A DNA stretch of 64,000 bases, from the NCBI RefSeq assembly GCF_900111685.1, contig NZ_FOHX01000006.1:434001-498000 (forward strand), read 5' to 3'. The notes beneath the pieces are model-generated. The model saw nothing but the letters and a program-made list of their open reading frames with translations. It did no database searches and was not told where the DNA came from. The position numbers were made by a program, and so were the translations under genes. This stretch comes from Nonomuraea wenchangensis. GTDB lineage: Bacteria; Actinomycetota; Actinomycetes; Streptosporangiales; Streptosporangiaceae. Positions 7,734 to 17,731 of the stretch are shown here, piece after piece (position 1 is the first letter of the stretch; each line of letters begins with the position of its first letter).

Positions 7734-8357
7734 GTGGACGAGCCGATCATCAGTGTCGAGAACCTCACGGTCGAGCTCGGCGGCAATCCTGTGCTGCGCG
7801 AGCTCACGCTGACCGTGTCCCCAGGCGAGATCGTCGCGGTCGTGGGCCCGAACGGCTCCGGCAAGTCGACGTTGCTCCGCACCCTCGCCGGGCTCCAGCC
7901 GGCCTCGGGCGGCGAGGTACGGGTGTTCGGAGCGCCGCCGGCTGACGACGCGGCGTTCTGGCGCGGGGTGGCGCACCTCGGCGACGAGCCCGCCTGGTAT
8001 CCGGGGCTGACGGCGGGCGAACATCTGGAGCTGATGGCGGCCGTGCATCCGCGTGCCCGGATGGACGTAGGGACGGCTCTGGAGGTGTTCGCCCTGGTGG
8101 AGCGGGCGGACGCGGCGCCGCTCAACCTGTCCACCGGGCAGCGGCAGCGGCTCGCGCTGGCGGCCACGCTGCTGAGGCCGAGCCGCGTGCTGCTGCTGGA
8201 CGAGCCGGAACGCGGCCTGGACCTCGGGTTCCGGCTGCGCCTGGCGGAGTTGCTGGCGGCGTACCGGGACGAAGGCGGCACCGTGGTCATGGCCACCCAC
8301 GATTCCGGCCTGGCCGCGCACGGACGGCTGATCTCGCCCGTTGGGATGGCGGCATGA
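7734..8357 (+). CDS. ABC transporter ATP-binding protein
   Basis: A 207-residue single nucleotide-binding domain: Walker A VGPNGSGKST, signature NLSTGQRQRL, Walker B VLLLDEPERGLD and the switch histidine in MATHDSGL. It drives the membrane protein encoded next, with which it shares a 4-bp overlap (ATGA). No solute-binding protein is nearby, so the pair is more likely an exporter or has a regulatory role than an importer. Substrate unknown. Confidence 0.92.
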   Translation: MDEPIISVENLTVELGGNPVLRELTLTVSPGEIVAVVGPNGSGKSTLLRTLAGLQPASGGEVRVFGAPPADDAAFWRGVAHLGDEPAWYPGLTAGEHLELMAAVHPRARMDVGTALEVFALVERADAAPLNLSTGQRQRLALAATLLRPSRVLLLDEPERGLDLGFRLRLAELLAAYRDEGGTVVMATHDSGLAAHGRLISPVGMAA

Positions 8358-10003
8358 GCGCGGGTAGCGGCGTCGGCGCGCGTGGCGGGGCCGGCGCGGG
8401 TAGTGGCATCGGCGCGGGTGGCGGGGTCGGCGCCGGGCAGGGGCTGGGTGGCGTGCGGGCGGTGCGGGGGTTCCTGCGGGCGCGGAGCCGGACCCGGTCG
8501 ACGTCGCTCGACCGGTACGTCACCCTCTTCTGCCTGCTGATGTTCGCCGCCGTCGCCGGGCAGCCGGTGTCGGAGCTGCTGACCGGGCTGGCCGGGGCGG
8601 CCGGGACGGTGGAGCCGGCCCGCCTGGGGGCCGGGGTGGCGCTGCTGGCGCTCGGGCTGGCCGGGTTCCTGGCCGCCGCGCGGGCCGCCGGGCCGGTGCT
8701 GATGACGGCGCCGGACGCGTCCTGGCTGCTGCTGTCGCCGCTGGACCGCAGGCAGGTGCTCGGGCGTACCGGGCGGGCGCTGCTGATGGTGGCCGTGGCG
8801 GCGGGGCTGGTGCTCGGGCTGGGGCTGGTGGCCGTGCTGGGCGCGCCCGACCAGCTCGGCTGGCGGGTGCTCGGCGCGCTGGTGCTCGGGGTGTCGGCGA
8901 GCGTGGGGGCGATGGCGCTGGCGGTGCTGGCGCGGGCGTCCCAGTCGTGGCAGATGTGGCTCGTCGTGGCGGTGGTCGCGCTCCTGGTGGTGGCCGTGGT
9001 GGCGGTCAGCGGCCAGGTCCGTACGGTGCTCGCGGTCGCCGCGGGCGCTCCCCTGACCGCCATAGCCGTCGCGGCCTCGCTCGCGGCGGCGGGCTCGGCC
9101 CTTCTGGCGCGGCAGGCGTGGCGGGCGTTCGGCCGGATCCCGGCGCGGGAGATCGCCGCCGCCTCCACGCGGGGCGGGCACGTCGCGGACGCGGCCACGG
9201 GGGTCGATCCCAGTGCGCTCACCTGGATCGCCGAGGACAACCACTGGCGGGGCAGGAGGCTCAGGTCGCGGAGGTGGCCGGCGCTGCCTGCGGCGTTCGC
9301 GACCGCCTGGCAGGACTGGCGGCGGCTGGCGCGGCGGCCGGGACGGCTGGCGTTCACGCTGGCGACGGCCGGGCTGCCCGCCCTCCTGGCGCAGGCGGGC
9401 GGCGCGCCCGGCATGCTCGGGGCGGTGGTGCTGGCGGGCGGGCTGGCGGTGGCGGCCTCCGCCGCGACCGGGGCGCGCCGCGACGCCGCCAACCCGGCCC
9501 TGGCCCGGCTCCTCGGCATCGGCCACCGACCGGGGCTGGCGGCCCGTGCGGTGCTGCCCGCCCTGCTCGCGGCTCTCTGGACGTCGGCCGCCCTCGCGGG
9601 CCTCACCCTGACGAACCCCACACCGTCCCCCGCCTCGGCCGCAACACTGGCGACGAGCAGCAGTGCCCCGATGACGGGCGCCGGGTTTGGTCTGGGTGTT
9701 GCCGAGCTGGTGTTGTGCGGGGTGTTGGCGGCGCCGGGGCTGGCCGCCGGGGCGTTGCGGATGGTGCGGCGGCGGCCGGTCGATCATTCGCTGCCGGTCA
9801 TCGACACGGGTGCGGGCCCGGTCCCTCTCGGTCCCGTCCTCTGGGGGGTCACCGGGATCGACCTGGCCCTCGCCGGGTGCCTGCCCGCTCTCCTCGCGTT
9901 GTCCACCGCTCCCCCGCAGCCGGGCCCGTACCTGGTGGCTCAGGCCGTGACGGGGGCGGCGGCGCTGGCGGGCTACGTCCTGCGGGCGGGCAGGGCGACG
10001 TAG
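8354..10003 (+). CDS. Multi-pass membrane protein (DUF6297-like), ABC partner
   Basis: This 549-residue protein has about ten hydrophobic segments from residue 55 on and should be the membrane subunit of the ABC pair. I believe it matches the actinomycete DUF6297 family, which occurs in this position. The first 35 residues are a low-complexity Gly/Ala run coded by short imperfect DNA repeats; a GTG further in (before RAVRGFLRARS) would remove it, so the start is not certain. The last 31 bp overlap the convergent acetyltransferase gene. Confidence 0.8.
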   Translation: MSAGSGVGARGGAGAGSGIGAGGGVGAGQGLGGVRAVRGFLRARSRTRSTSLDRYVTLFCLLMFAAVAGQPVSELLTGLAGAAGTVEPARLGAGVALLALGLAGFLAAARAAGPVLMTAPDASWLLLSPLDRRQVLGRTGRALLMVAVAAGLVLGLGLVAVLGAPDQLGWRVLGALVLGVSASVGAMALAVLARASQSWQMWLVVAVVALLVVAVVAVSGQVRTVLAVAAGAPLTAIAVAASLAAAGSALLARQAWRAFGRIPAREIAAASTRGGHVADAATGVDPSALTWIAEDNHWRGRRLRSRRWPALPAAFATAWQDWRRLARRPGRLAFTLATAGLPALLAQAGGAPGMLGAVVLAGGLAVAASAATGARRDAANPALARLLGIGHRPGLAARAVLPALLAALWTSAALAGLTLTNPTPSPASAATLATSSSAPMTGAGFGLGVAELVLCGVLAAPGLAAGALRMVRRRPVDHSLPVIDTGAGPVPLGPVLWGVTGIDLALAGCLPALLALSTAPPQPGPYLVAQAVTGAAALAGYVLRAGRAT

Positions 10004-10482
10004 ACGTAGCTGGGCACGCCCCCGTACGGGATCGCGCGGTCCCTGCGCATCCCCGCGCGTTCGGCCACCCGGAGCGAGCGCGTGTTGACGTCGCGGATGA
10101 CCGCGACGACCGTCCCGAGCGGGCCGCCGACGCGTAGCGCCGCTCTGACCAGCTCCACGGCGTACCCGTGGCCCCAGGACATCGGATGGAATCGGTAGTA
10201 GAGGTTGAGCACCTCGGCGCCGTCCACGACGGCGTGGCGGAGGCCGCCGACCCCGATGAGGTCCGGTGATGTGAGCGGCCGGGCGGCCCAGTAACCGAGG
10301 CCGCGTTCGTCCCAGTCGGCCAGCCAGAGGTCCAGCATCGCGCGGCTGGACTCCAGGTCCGGGGACGGACCGGCCGGGTTGTACACGCTGGTACGCGGAT
10401 CGGAGTGAAGCTCGTGCACGGCCTCCAGGTCGTCGGCCGTGACGCGAGATAGGAGCATTCGCGCCGTTTGCACCACTTCCAT
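9973..10482 (-). CDS. GNAT family N-acetyltransferase
   Basis: A 169-residue single-domain acetyltransferase of the RimJ/RimL-like type. It begins MEVVQTARMLLSRVTADD, has the substrate loop region LNLYYRFHPMSWGHGYA with the acetyl-CoA-binding Gly-rich turn, and the closing DVNTRSLRVAERAGM helix typical of the family. It moves an acetyl group from acetyl-CoA to an amine; target unknown. The start is the ATG at 10482; the frame stays open to 10812 on top of the next gene and is not used. It is divergent from the small gene at 10540. Confidence 0.88.
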   Translation of the reverse strand: MEVVQTARMLLSRVTADDLEAVHELHSDPRTSVYNPAGPSPDLESSRAMLDLWLADWDERGLGYWAARPLTSPDLIGVGGLRHAVVDGAEVLNLYYRFHPMSWGHGYAVELVRAALRVGGPLGTVVAVIRDVNTRSLRVAERAGMRRDRAIPYGGVPSYVYVALPARRT

Positions 10483-10499
10483 GGTTCCAGCGTAGCCCC

Positions 10500-10505
10500 T
10501 ACTAT
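10500..10505 (+). promoter_or_regulatory. -10 hexamer TACTAT
   Basis: TACTAT in the 57-bp gap between divergent genes fits the -10 consensus and lies 34 bp before the ATG at 10540. No clear -35 was found. Confidence 0.35.
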
Positions 10506-10539
10506 CGGAAGGCAATCGGCACCGATCGAAGGGCGATCG

Positions 10540-10836
10540 ATGGACGTTCCGAAGATCCAGAGCGCGCTGCGGACCATCGCGCGCGGCCTGGAGGAGCTGG
10601 CCGGGGCGCTCGGCGACGAGCAGGAGGCCGGCGAGGACGAGCGCACCGCGCGGGTCATCAGGGAGTGGGGCCGGCGCGGGCTCACGCAGAAGGAGGCGTC
10701 CGCGCTGTTCCAGCGGCACGGGTTCGCCCCGCAGACCACCGGCGGCTGGGCGCGCGGCGAGTGGGTCGAACTCGGCGACGACGGCCTGCGCTATCTCACC
10801 GCGAAGTCGCACGCCTGGTTGGAGGGACGGCCGTGA
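10540..10836 (+). CDS. Hypothetical protein, possible helix-turn-helix
   Basis: A 98-residue protein from the ATG at 10540 (GAAGGG upstream). Charged helices in the first half are followed by GLTQKEASALFQRHGF, which resembles a recognition-type helix-turn-helix, and by a Trp-rich tail (GGWARGEWVEL). It overlaps the thioesterase remnant by 4 bp, so the two were one operon. I do not know the family and no regulatory target is evident. Confidence 0.7.
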   Translation: MDVPKIQSALRTIARGLEELAGALGDEQEAGEDERTARVIREWGRRGLTQKEASALFQRHGFAPQTTGGWARGEWVELGDDGLRYLTAKSHAWLEGRP

Positions 10837-11164
10837 CCTTCTCCGTACGCGTCGCCGTACGCGGCTACGAGCTCGACACGCAGGGCCATCTCAACAACGT
10901 CGTCTACCACCAGTACGGCGACCACGCCCGCTGGGAGTGCCTGCGCGCCGCGGGCGTCGAGATCGCGTGACGTGCGCGTTCGAGTGGGGCGCGGGGAAGA
11001 CGTTCCGGATCAGGCAGGAGTTCCTGCGGGTGGCGGACGGCGCGCCGGCCGCCGAGCTGACCGGCGTCGGCGGCCTCATGGACCTGCGCGAGCGCCGCCT
11101 GCTCGACGACCCGGGGGCGCGCTGGCGGGCCCTCGCCCGCGCGCCCGAGGTGCTGAACCTCTGA
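10833..11164 (+). pseudogene. Acyl-CoA thioesterase (4HBT), internal deletion and frameshift
   Basis: The 5' part, from GTG at 10833 (GGAGGG upstream), codes 45 residues of a hotdog thioesterase with the hallmark YELDTQGHLNNVVYHQYGDH, then stops at 10968-10970. In another frame the C-terminal part follows at once: VTCAFEWGAGKTFRIRQEF, then GGLMDLRERRLL and a normal end at 11164. The roughly 35 to 45 residues that normally lie between the two halves (substrate-facing strand and helix) are missing. So one deletion with a joint near 10960-10975 removed the middle and shifted the frame. The remaining halves match family consensus well, which suggests a recent event. A functional product is unlikely. 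Confidence 0.8.
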
Positions 11165-11185
11165 GCGGGCGGGCCGGCGAGGAGC

Positions 11186-13015
11186 CTACTTCTTCGGCTT
11201 GTCGGAGCTCGAGTCGGTGGACAGCGCGGCGACGAAGGCCTCCTGCGGCACCTCGACGCGGCCGACCATCTTCATCCGCTTCTTGCCTTCCTTCTGCTTC
11301 TCCAGCAGCTTGCGCTTACGGGAGATGTCACCGCCGTAGCACTTGGCGAGAACGTCCTTGCGGATGGCCCTGATGTTCTCGCGGGCGATCACCCGGGCCC
11401 CGATGGCGGCCTGGATCGGCACCTCGAACTGCTGCCTCGGGATCAGCTCGCGCAGCTTCTTGGCCATGTCGACGCCATAGGTGTAGGCCTTGTCCTTGTG
11501 GACGATCGCGCTGAAGGCGTCGACCGGCTCGCCCTGGAGCAGGATGTCGACCTTGACGAGGTCGGCCTCCTGCTCGCCGGCCGGCTCGTAGTCGAGCGAG
11601 GCGTAGCCGCGGGTGCGGGACTTGAGCTGGTCGAAGAAGTCGAAGATGATCTCGCCGAGGGGCAGCGTGTAGCGGATCTCGACGCGGTCCTCCGACAGGT
11701 AGTCCATGCCGAGGAGCTGGCCGCGCCGCCCCTGGCAGATCTCCATGATCGCCCCGATGAACTCGGACGGCGCCAGGATCGTGGACTTGGTGATCGGCTC
11801 GCGGACGGTCGCGATCTTGCCGCCGGCCGGGAACTCCGACGGGTTGGTGACCGTGAACTCCTTACCGTCCTCCATGACGACCTGGTAGATCACGTTGGGC
11901 GCGGTGGAGATGAGCGACAGGCCGAACTCGCGCTCCAGCCGCTCGCGCACGATCTCCATGTGCAGCAGCCCGAGGAAGCCGACGCGGAAGCCGAACCCGA
12001 GCGCGGCGGAGGTCTCGGGCTCGTAGACCAGCGCGGCGTCGTTGAGCTGGAGCTTGTCGAGCGCCTCGCGCAGCTCGGGGTATTCGTCGCCGTCGATCGG
12101 ATAGAGGCCGGAGAACACCATCGGCTTGGGGTGCTCGTAGCCGGCCAGCATCTCGCCGGCGGGCTTGGTGGCCGAGGTGACGGTGTCACCGACCCGCGAC
12201 TGGCGGACGTCCTTGACGCCGGTGATGAGGTAGCCCACCTCGCCGACGCCTAGGCCGAGGTCGGCGGGCTTGGGCTCGGGTGAGATGACGCCGATCTCCA
12301 GCGTCTCGTGGGTGGCGCTGGTGGACATCATGAGGATGCGCTCGCGCTTGCCCAGGTGGCCGTCCACGACCCGGACGTAGGTGACCACGCCGCGGTAGGT
12401 GTCGTAGACGGAGTCGAAGATCAGCGCCCGCGCCGCGGCGTCGGCCTCGCCCACCGGTGCGGGGATGGTCCGCACGACGTGGTCGAGCAGCTCGCGTACG
12501 CCCTCGCCGGTCTTGCCGGAGACCCTGAGCACGTCGGACGGGTCGCAGCCGATGAGCCCGGCCAGCTCCTCGGCGAACTTCTCCGGCTGCGCGGCGGGCA
12601 GGTCGATCTTGTTGAGGACCGGGATGATGTTGAGGTCGGCGTTCATGGCCAGGTAGAGGTTGGCCAGCGTCTGCGCCTCGATGCCCTGGGCCGCGTCGAC
12701 CAGCAGGATCGCGCCCTCGCACGCCTGGAGCGACCGGGAGACCTCGTAGGTGAAGTCGACGTGCCCCGGCGTGTCGATCATGTTGAGCACGTGGCCGTCC
12801 CACGGCAGGCGGACCGCCTGCGACTTGATGGTGATGCCGCGCTCTCGCTCGATGTCCATCCGGTCGAGGTATTGGGCGCGCATGGAGCGGTCGTCGACCA
12901 CCCCGGTGATCTGCAGCATCCGGTCGGCAAGGGTCGACTTGCCATGGTCGATGTGCGCGATGATGCAGAAGTTGCGGATCAACGCGGGGTCGGTCTGGCC
13001 AGGCTGAGTGCGCAC
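11186..13015 (-). CDS. lepA: Elongation factor 4 (LepA) GTPase
   Basis: LepA is the ribosome-bound GTPase that back-translocates or assists stalled ribosomes. Full-length family architecture is seen: G1 AHIDHGKST, switch [11 protein letters not shown]3 DTPGH, G4 NKIDLP, then domains II, III, V and the LepA-specific C-terminal domain with the basic end [21 protein letters not shown] set the start at the GTG at 13015 ([16 protein letters not shown], like homologues). A TTG at 13045 would add ten residues but has no ribosome binding site. It is head-to-head with the gene at 13072 and near rpsT, the usual actinomycete setting. Confidence 0.96.
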   Translation of the reverse strand: MRTQPGQTDPALIRNFCIIAHIDHGKSTLADRMLQITGVVDDRSMRAQYLDRMDIERERGITIKSQAVRLPWDGHVLNMIDTPGHVDFTYEVSRSLQACEGAILLVDAAQGIEAQTLANLYLAMNADLNIIPVLNKIDLPAAQPEKFAEELAGLIGCDPSDVLRVSGKTGEGVRELLDHVVRTIPAPVGEADAAARALIFDSVYDTYRGVVTYVRVVDGHLGKRERILMMSTSATHETLEIGVISPEPKPADLGLGVGEVGYLITGVKDVRQSRVGDTVTSATKPAGEMLAGYEHPKPMVFSGLYPIDGDEYPELREALDKLQLNDAALVYEPETSAALGFGFRVGFLGLLHMEIVRERLEREFGLSLISTAPNVIYQVVMEDGKEFTVTNPSEFPAGGKIATVREPITKSTILAPSEFIGAIMEICQGRRGQLLGMDYLSEDRVEIRYTLPLGEIIFDFFDQLKSRTRGYASLDYEPAGEQEADLVKVDILLQGEPVDAFSAIVHKDKAYTYGVDMAKKLRELIPRQQFEVPIQAAIGARVIARENIRAIRKDVLAKCYGGDISRKRKLLEKQKEGKKRMKMVGRVEVPQEAFVAALSTDSSSDKPKK

Positions 13016-13071
13016 CGAAGTCCGTTTCAACAGGGTTGAGGTCAAGCAGTCTTCTATGGTGACATGCCCGG

Positions 13072-14070
13072 ATGATTGCCCGGACCGTCATTCGCCGCGG
13101 CCTGCGCCTGCTCGCGCTTGCCTTGGTCGTCGTGGCCGCGCTGGCCGGCCTGCTCGCCGCCGCGCTCCGCGTTCAGTTTACCGGTGCCCCGGCCGAGTGG
13201 GCGAAGAGCACGGGAGATGACGCTCTGTGGCTGGGGCACATGTGGGTGGACGGCCGGCGCGGGGAGGCGGACGTCGAGGGGCTGGCGCGGCGGCTGGAGG
13301 CGACGGGAATCAAGGACGTGTACGTCCATTCCGGACCGTTCGGATGGGACGGCCGCCTCGATCCCGCCAAATACCCCAACGCCCGAAATTTCGTCCAATG
13401 GATGCATAAGCACCTGCCGAACGTCCGCGTCTCCGCCTGGCTCGGCCAATCCGTCGACAACGCCTTCGACCTCGACGACCCCGGGGCCCGCGACAACGTC
13501 CTGGCCGGCGTGGCCGCGATCATGGAGCAGGGCTACGACGGCGTCCACTACAACTTCGAGCCCGTCGGCGACGGCGACACCGAATTCCTCGACCTGCTCG
13601 AACGCACCCGCCGGCACACCGGGCTGCTGTCCACGTCGGTGCCCCAGATCGAGCCCTACCCCGGCCTGCGCCTGACCGCGCGGGCCGTGCTCGGCCACGA
13701 CAAGTACTGGTCGCCGGGGTTCTTCCAACAGGTCGCGGCCCGCGTCGACCAGGTCGCCGTCATGACGTACGACTCCGGCACGCCCGCGCGCTCGCTCTAC
13801 GGCGGCCACGTCGCCCGCCAGGCCGAGCTGGCCCTGGACCTGACGCCGGCGGGCAAGCACCTGCTCATCGGCGCGCCCGCCTACCACGACCACGGGCTGC
13901 CCTGGCTGGACGCGGCGGAGAGCGTCGCCGTGGCCGCCGAGGGCGCCCGCCTGGCGCTGACCGAGCACGGCCCCCGCCCACGCTTCGGCCTGGCCCTCTA
14001 CGTGGACTTCGCGGCCACCGAGGAGGACTGGCGGGAGTACATGACCGGCTGGATGGCCGTAGACTCGTGA
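13072..14070 (+). CDS. Membrane-anchored GH18-like barrel protein
   Basis: This 332-residue protein has a basic N-terminus and one hydrophobic helix (about 11-33), so it should be anchored with the rest outside. The body reads like a glycoside hydrolase family 18 TIM barrel: [15 protein letters not shown], then [11 protein letters not shown], which sits where the DxxDxDxE catalytic motif lies in chitinases, then [12 protein letters not shown]. The pattern is only partly kept, so catalytic activity is uncertain. It may act on cell-wall or other glycans. It lies between lepA and rpsT in the conserved neighbourhood. Confidence 0.7.
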   Translation: MIARTVIRRGLRLLALALVVVAALAGLLAAALRVQFTGAPAEWAKSTGDDALWLGHMWVDGRRGEADVEGLARRLEATGIKDVYVHSGPFGWDGRLDPAKYPNARNFVQWMHKHLPNVRVSAWLGQSVDNAFDLDDPGARDNVLAGVAAIMEQGYDGVHYNFEPVGDGDTEFLDLLERTRRHTGLLSTSVPQIEPYPGLRLTARAVLGHDKYWSPGFFQQVAARVDQVAVMTYDSGTPARSLYGGHVARQAELALDLTPAGKHLLIGAPAYHDHGLPWLDAAESVAVAAEGARLALTEHGPRPRFGLALYVDFAATEEDWREYMTGWMAVDS

Positions 14071-14204
14071 CAGCCCATTCGCCCAGGCTGTTGATTTGAG
14101 GAGCCGCCTGGGTTATTGGTAACCTGTTCAACTGCGTGTGTGGCGCGCCCTCTCTCGAGCCCGCGCGCCCCATCCATCACTCAGACTTTCACCGAGGCTT
14201 CTTC

Positions 14205-14477
14205 GTGGCGAACATCAAGTCCCAGATCAAGCGCAACAAGCAGAACGAGAAGGCTCGTCTGCGCAACAAGGCGGTCAAGTCCTCTCTGAAGACGGCCGTC
14301 CGCAAGTTCCGCGAGGCCGCCGAGCAGGGCGACGTGGAGCAGGCCGCCGCGCTGCAGCGGGTGGCCGCCCGCCAGCTCGACAAGGCCGTCAGCAAGGGCG
14401 TCATCCACAAGAACCAGGCCGCCAACCGCAAGTCGGCCATCGCCAAGCAGGCCGCCGCCCTGGCCACCGCCAAGTAA
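14205..14477 (+). CDS. rpsT: 30S ribosomal protein S20
   Basis: A 90-residue, very basic protein starting [20 protein letters not shown] and ending in a Lys/Ala-rich helix ([14 protein letters not shown]), typical of S20, which binds the 5' domain of 16S rRNA early in 30S assembly. The start is the GTG at 14205 with GAGG at suitable spacing. A strong hairpin terminator follows. Codon use is highly biased to C/G-ending codons and AAG, as for ribosomal genes. The neighbours lepA and (further on) holA are the usual ones. Confidence 0.97.
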   Translation: MANIKSQIKRNKQNEKARLRNKAVKSSLKTAVRKFREAAEQGDVEQAAALQRVAARQLDKAVSKGVIHKNQAANRKSAIAKQAAALATAK

Positions 14478-14521
14478 GGCCGGCCGACCCAAGGCACGGC
14501 ACGCCGGGCCTGACACTGCGG

Positions 14522-14558
14522 ACGCCGCTCCCATAGGGGGCGGCGTTCTCGTTTTCTC
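14522..14558 (+). terminator. Intrinsic terminator of rpsT
   Basis: An 11-bp stem (14522-14532 with 14536-14546, one G-U pair) closes a 3-nt loop and is followed by TCTCGTTTTCTC. This is the most classical rho-independent terminator in the window. Confidence 0.85.
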
Positions 14559-14680
14559 CACTGTTTCGTCACGGTTTCGATATCACACCGCCGTATCGGG
14601 TGAGTCACCGTTCCAGAGATCACCTTGATTGCGTCCGGCCCCTCCCTGAAGGTGCACTCAACGGACAAGAGGGGGATCGG

Positions 14681-17600
14681 ATGCGGGGGCCGCTGGTCGT
14701 CAAGCGGGCGTTCAGCGAGCCGCTGCTCCTGCTGGCCGCGTTCGGGGCGATCCTGCTGGCCACCACCACGCTGGTGGCGCTGACGATGTACGCCTCCTCC
14801 ATCGCCGACGCGGGCGTCCGCCGGACGATGGAGACCGCCTCGTTCCGCCAGACCGCCGCCGTCATCAGCGCCCCCGTCACCGCCGAGACCTTCCCCGGCT
14901 ACGACCGCGCGGTCCGCGACGAGCTCACCCGCGCCTACGGAGCCGCCCCGGCGATCGGCACCAGCTTCCGCTCCGACTCCTACGTGATGCCGGGCCAGGA
15001 CGGCGAGCCGCAGCCCGAGCTGCTCAGGTTCGGCAGCTACGACGGGCTCGACCGGCACGCCAGGCTCGTCTCGGGGAGCTGGCCGCGGCCCGGCGGCCAG
15101 GCCGTCGAGGCGGCGATCTCGCTGCCCGCCGCCTCCGCCGCCGGCTTCGAGGTGGGCCGCGAGTTCACCACGAAGGGCCGGCTCGACCCGCGCCCGGTCA
15201 CCGTGCGCGTGGTCGGCGTCTTCCAGCTCACCGACCCCGCGGGCGAACGCTGGGCGAACGAGCCGCTGCTCACGCGGGGCGTCGAGCGCGGCGACTTCAC
15301 CACGTACGGCCCGCTGATGATCCCCCGCGAGACCTTCCTCGCCCGCTTCGCCACCAGCGTCAACGCCACCTGGACCGCCGAGCCCGACCTCGGCGCGCTC
15401 ACGCCGGAGCGGCTGCGCCCGCTGGCGGACGCGCTCGGCCAGGTCGGCGAGCGGCTCAAGCAGGGCGGCTGCCCGAGCTGCGTGGCGTCGGGGCGGCTGC
15501 CCGAGATCCTCACCCAGCTCGACACGGCGTCCCTGGTGGCGCGCTCGACGATGCTGATCCCGGTGCTGCAGCTGCTGCTGCTGGCCGCGTACGCGCTGAT
15601 GCTCACCGCCCGGCTGCTGGCCGAGCACCGGCGCATGGAGGTGGCGCTGCTGCGCTCGCGCGGGGCGGGCACCGGCCGGCTGGCCGCGCTCGCCGGCGGC
15701 GAGGCGCTGCTGGTGGCGCTGCCCTGCGCGATCGTCGCGCCGTTCCTCGGGCCGCCGCTGCTGGCGCTGGTCGGCGAGCTGCCGTGGATCAGGTCCACGG
15801 GCGTGCGGCTCGCGCCCTCGGCCGATCTCGGCACGTTCCTGGTCTCCTCGGCGGTGGCGCTGGCCGCGGCCGTGCTGCTGGCGCTGCCGGCGCTGGCGGG
15901 GGCGCGGCGCACGTACGTGGAGGAGCAGTCGGCGCGCGGGCGCGGCGGCGGGCGCGGGCTGGTCGAGCGGGCGGGCGCGGACCTCGCGCTGCTGGTCGTG
16001 GCCGGTCTGGCGATCTGGCAGCTGCGCCGCTACGGCGCGCCGGTCACCACGACGGCCGGCGGCGGGCTCGGCATCGACCCGCTGATCATCTCCGGGCCGG
16101 CGCTGGCCCTGCTCACCGGCGGCATGCTGGGCCTGCGGCTGGTGCCGCGGGTGTCGAAGCTGGCGGCGCGGCTCACCGCCCGGCGGCGTACGCTGGCCCC
16201 CGCGCTGGGAGCCTGGCAGGTGAGCCGGCGGCCCCTCACGTACGCGGGGCCGGCGCTGCTGCTGACCATGGCGATCGCCATCGGCGTGGTCTCCCTGGCC
16301 ACCGCGGCGACCTGGCGTACCTCCCAGCTCGACCAGGCCAGGCACCAGGCAGGGGCGGACCTGCGGCTGTCCGGGCCGCCGGACGGGCCGGAGCTGGGCG
16401 CGCTCGGGCGCGGCACGGCGTTCACCGCGCTGCCCGGCGTCACCGCCCACTCCCCCGCCTTTCGGGGTCAGAGCGAGGTCAGCGGCGAGAGCGCGCTGCT
16501 GCTCGGCCTGGACGCGGCCCGGCTCGGCGAGCTGTTCCACCTGCGGGCCGACCTGTCGGAGCAGAGCGTCGCGCAGCTGTCCCGTGCCCTCGCGGGAAGT
16601 CGGGCGGGCGGGCTGGCGCTGCCCGGCGAGCCCGCCACGCTGACCGTACGGGCCGAGGCGGACGCCGCGCTGCCCGTCCGGCTGGTGCTCTCCGACGCGC
16701 TCGGCGTGTGGCGGGACCTGCCGCTCGGCCCGTTGCGGGAGGGCGGCAACCAGGTGGAGCTCGACCTGAAGGAGCTGGCCGGACGGTCCGGGAAGATCAC
16801 CTATCCGCTGACGCTGCGCGGCCTGATCGCGGGCGCGTCCCGCGCGGAGGCCACGGTGAAGGTGACCGGGATCAGCGCCGACGGCCGCGAGGTGCCCGAC
16901 GCCGCGCTGTCGGTCACGGCGACCGACCGGCCGGCCGCCGCGGCCTACGGGCCCGGCGCCGCGCCCGGGCCGCTGCCCGTGGTGCTCACCGCCGACCTCG
17001 CCGCCGCGCTCAAGCTGGACGCCGGGCAGACCGGACCGGTCAGCATCGACCGGCGGGTGCTCCAGGTCACGGTGGCAGGTGTGGTGGACAGCATGCCGAC
17101 GGCCGTGGCCGGGCAGCAGGCGCTGCTGGTGGACTGGGGGACGTTGCAGGCGTACGAGCTGGGGGCGGCGCAGCCGCCGAGACCGGCCACCGAGTGGTGG
17201 CTGGCCGCCGCCGACCCCGCGCCCGCCCGCGCCGCGCTGCGCGAGCAGCCAGGCTGGGACGTCAGCGTCGTCGACGAGCGTGAGCTCGCCGCGAAGCTGC
17301 GCGACGACCCGCTCGCGAGCGGGCTGCAGGGGGCGCTGATGCTGGGCTTCGGGGCGGCGCTGGTGTTCGCCGGGCTCGGCTTCCTGGTGAACGCGGCCGT
17401 CGCGGCGCGCGAGCGGAGGGCCGAGTTCGCCGTGCTGCGCGCGCTCGGCACGAGTGCGCGGCAGATGTTCGGGCTGCTGGCGGTGGAGCAGGCGTTCGTC
17501 GTCGGGCTGTCGCTGGCCGCGGGTACGGGGCTCGCCGTGGTCGTCGGAGCGCTGGTGGTGCCGCACATCGTGCTGACCGGGCAGGCCTCGGCCGTGACGC

Positions 17601-17731
17601 CCGGCGTGCTGCTGGAGATCCCGTGGGGCGCCACGGGCCTGATGCTGGCGCTGGTGGCGGCGGTGCTGTTCGCCATCGTCGCCGGGCTGGCGCGGCGCCT
17701 GCGCCGCGGGCAGATCCTGGAGGACCGGTGA
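14681..17731 (+). CDS. FtsX/MacB-type ABC permease, large
   Basis: A 1016-residue permease: one N-terminal helix, a large extracytoplasmic domain, a cluster of helices around residues 300-550 (YALMLTARLLAEHRRMEV marks the first FtsX core), another extracytoplasmic domain with a beta-rich, carbohydrate-binding-like stretch, and a last FtsX core (AVAARERRAEFAVLRALGTS) at the C-terminus. It is the first gene of a four-gene exporter operon; the next gene overlaps by 4 bp. The start ATG has GAGGGGGA upstream; earlier in-frame codons lack one. Such systems move lipids, peptides or lipoproteins, or act as mechanotransmitters; the cargo cannot be inferred. Confidence 0.9.
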   Translation: MRGPLVVKRAFSEPLLLLAAFGAILLATTTLVALTMYASSIADAGVRRTMETASFRQTAAVISAPVTAETFPGYDRAVRDELTRAYGAAPAIGTSFRSDSYVMPGQDGEPQPELLRFGSYDGLDRHARLVSGSWPRPGGQAVEAAISLPAASAAGFEVGREFTTKGRLDPRPVTVRVVGVFQLTDPAGERWANEPLLTRGVERGDFTTYGPLMIPRETFLARFATSVNATWTAEPDLGALTPERLRPLADALGQVGERLKQGGCPSCVASGRLPEILTQLDTASLVARSTMLIPVLQLLLLAAYALMLTARLLAEHRRMEVALLRSRGAGTGRLAALAGGEALLVALPCAIVAPFLGPPLLALVGELPWIRSTGVRLAPSADLGTFLVSSAVALAAAVLLALPALAGARRTYVEEQSARGRGGGRGLVERAGADLALLVVAGLAIWQLRRYGAPVTTTAGGGLGIDPLIISGPALALLTGGMLGLRLVPRVSKLAARLTARRRTLAPALGAWQVSRRPLTYAGPALLLTMAIAIGVVSLATAATWRTSQLDQARHQAGADLRLSGPPDGPELGALGRGTAFTALPGVTAHSPAFRGQSEVSGESALLLGLDAARLGELFHLRADLSEQSVAQLSRALAGSRAGGLALPGEPATLTVRAEADAALPVRLVLSDALGVWRDLPLGPLREGGNQVELDLKELAGRSGKITYPLTLRGLIAGASRAEATVKVTGISADGREVPDAALSVTATDRPAAAAYGPGAAPGPLPVVLTADLAAALKLDAGQTGPVSIDRRVLQVTVAGVVDSMPTAVAGQQALLVDWGTLQAYELGAAQPPRPATEWWLAAADPAPARAALREQPGWDVSVVDERELAAKLRDDPLASGLQGALMLGFGAALVFAGLGFLVNAAVAARERRAEFAVLRALGTSARQMFGLLAVEQAFVVGLSLAAGTGLAVVVGALVVPHIVLTGQASAVTPGVLLEIPWGATGLMLALVAAVLFAIVAGLARRLRRGQILEDR

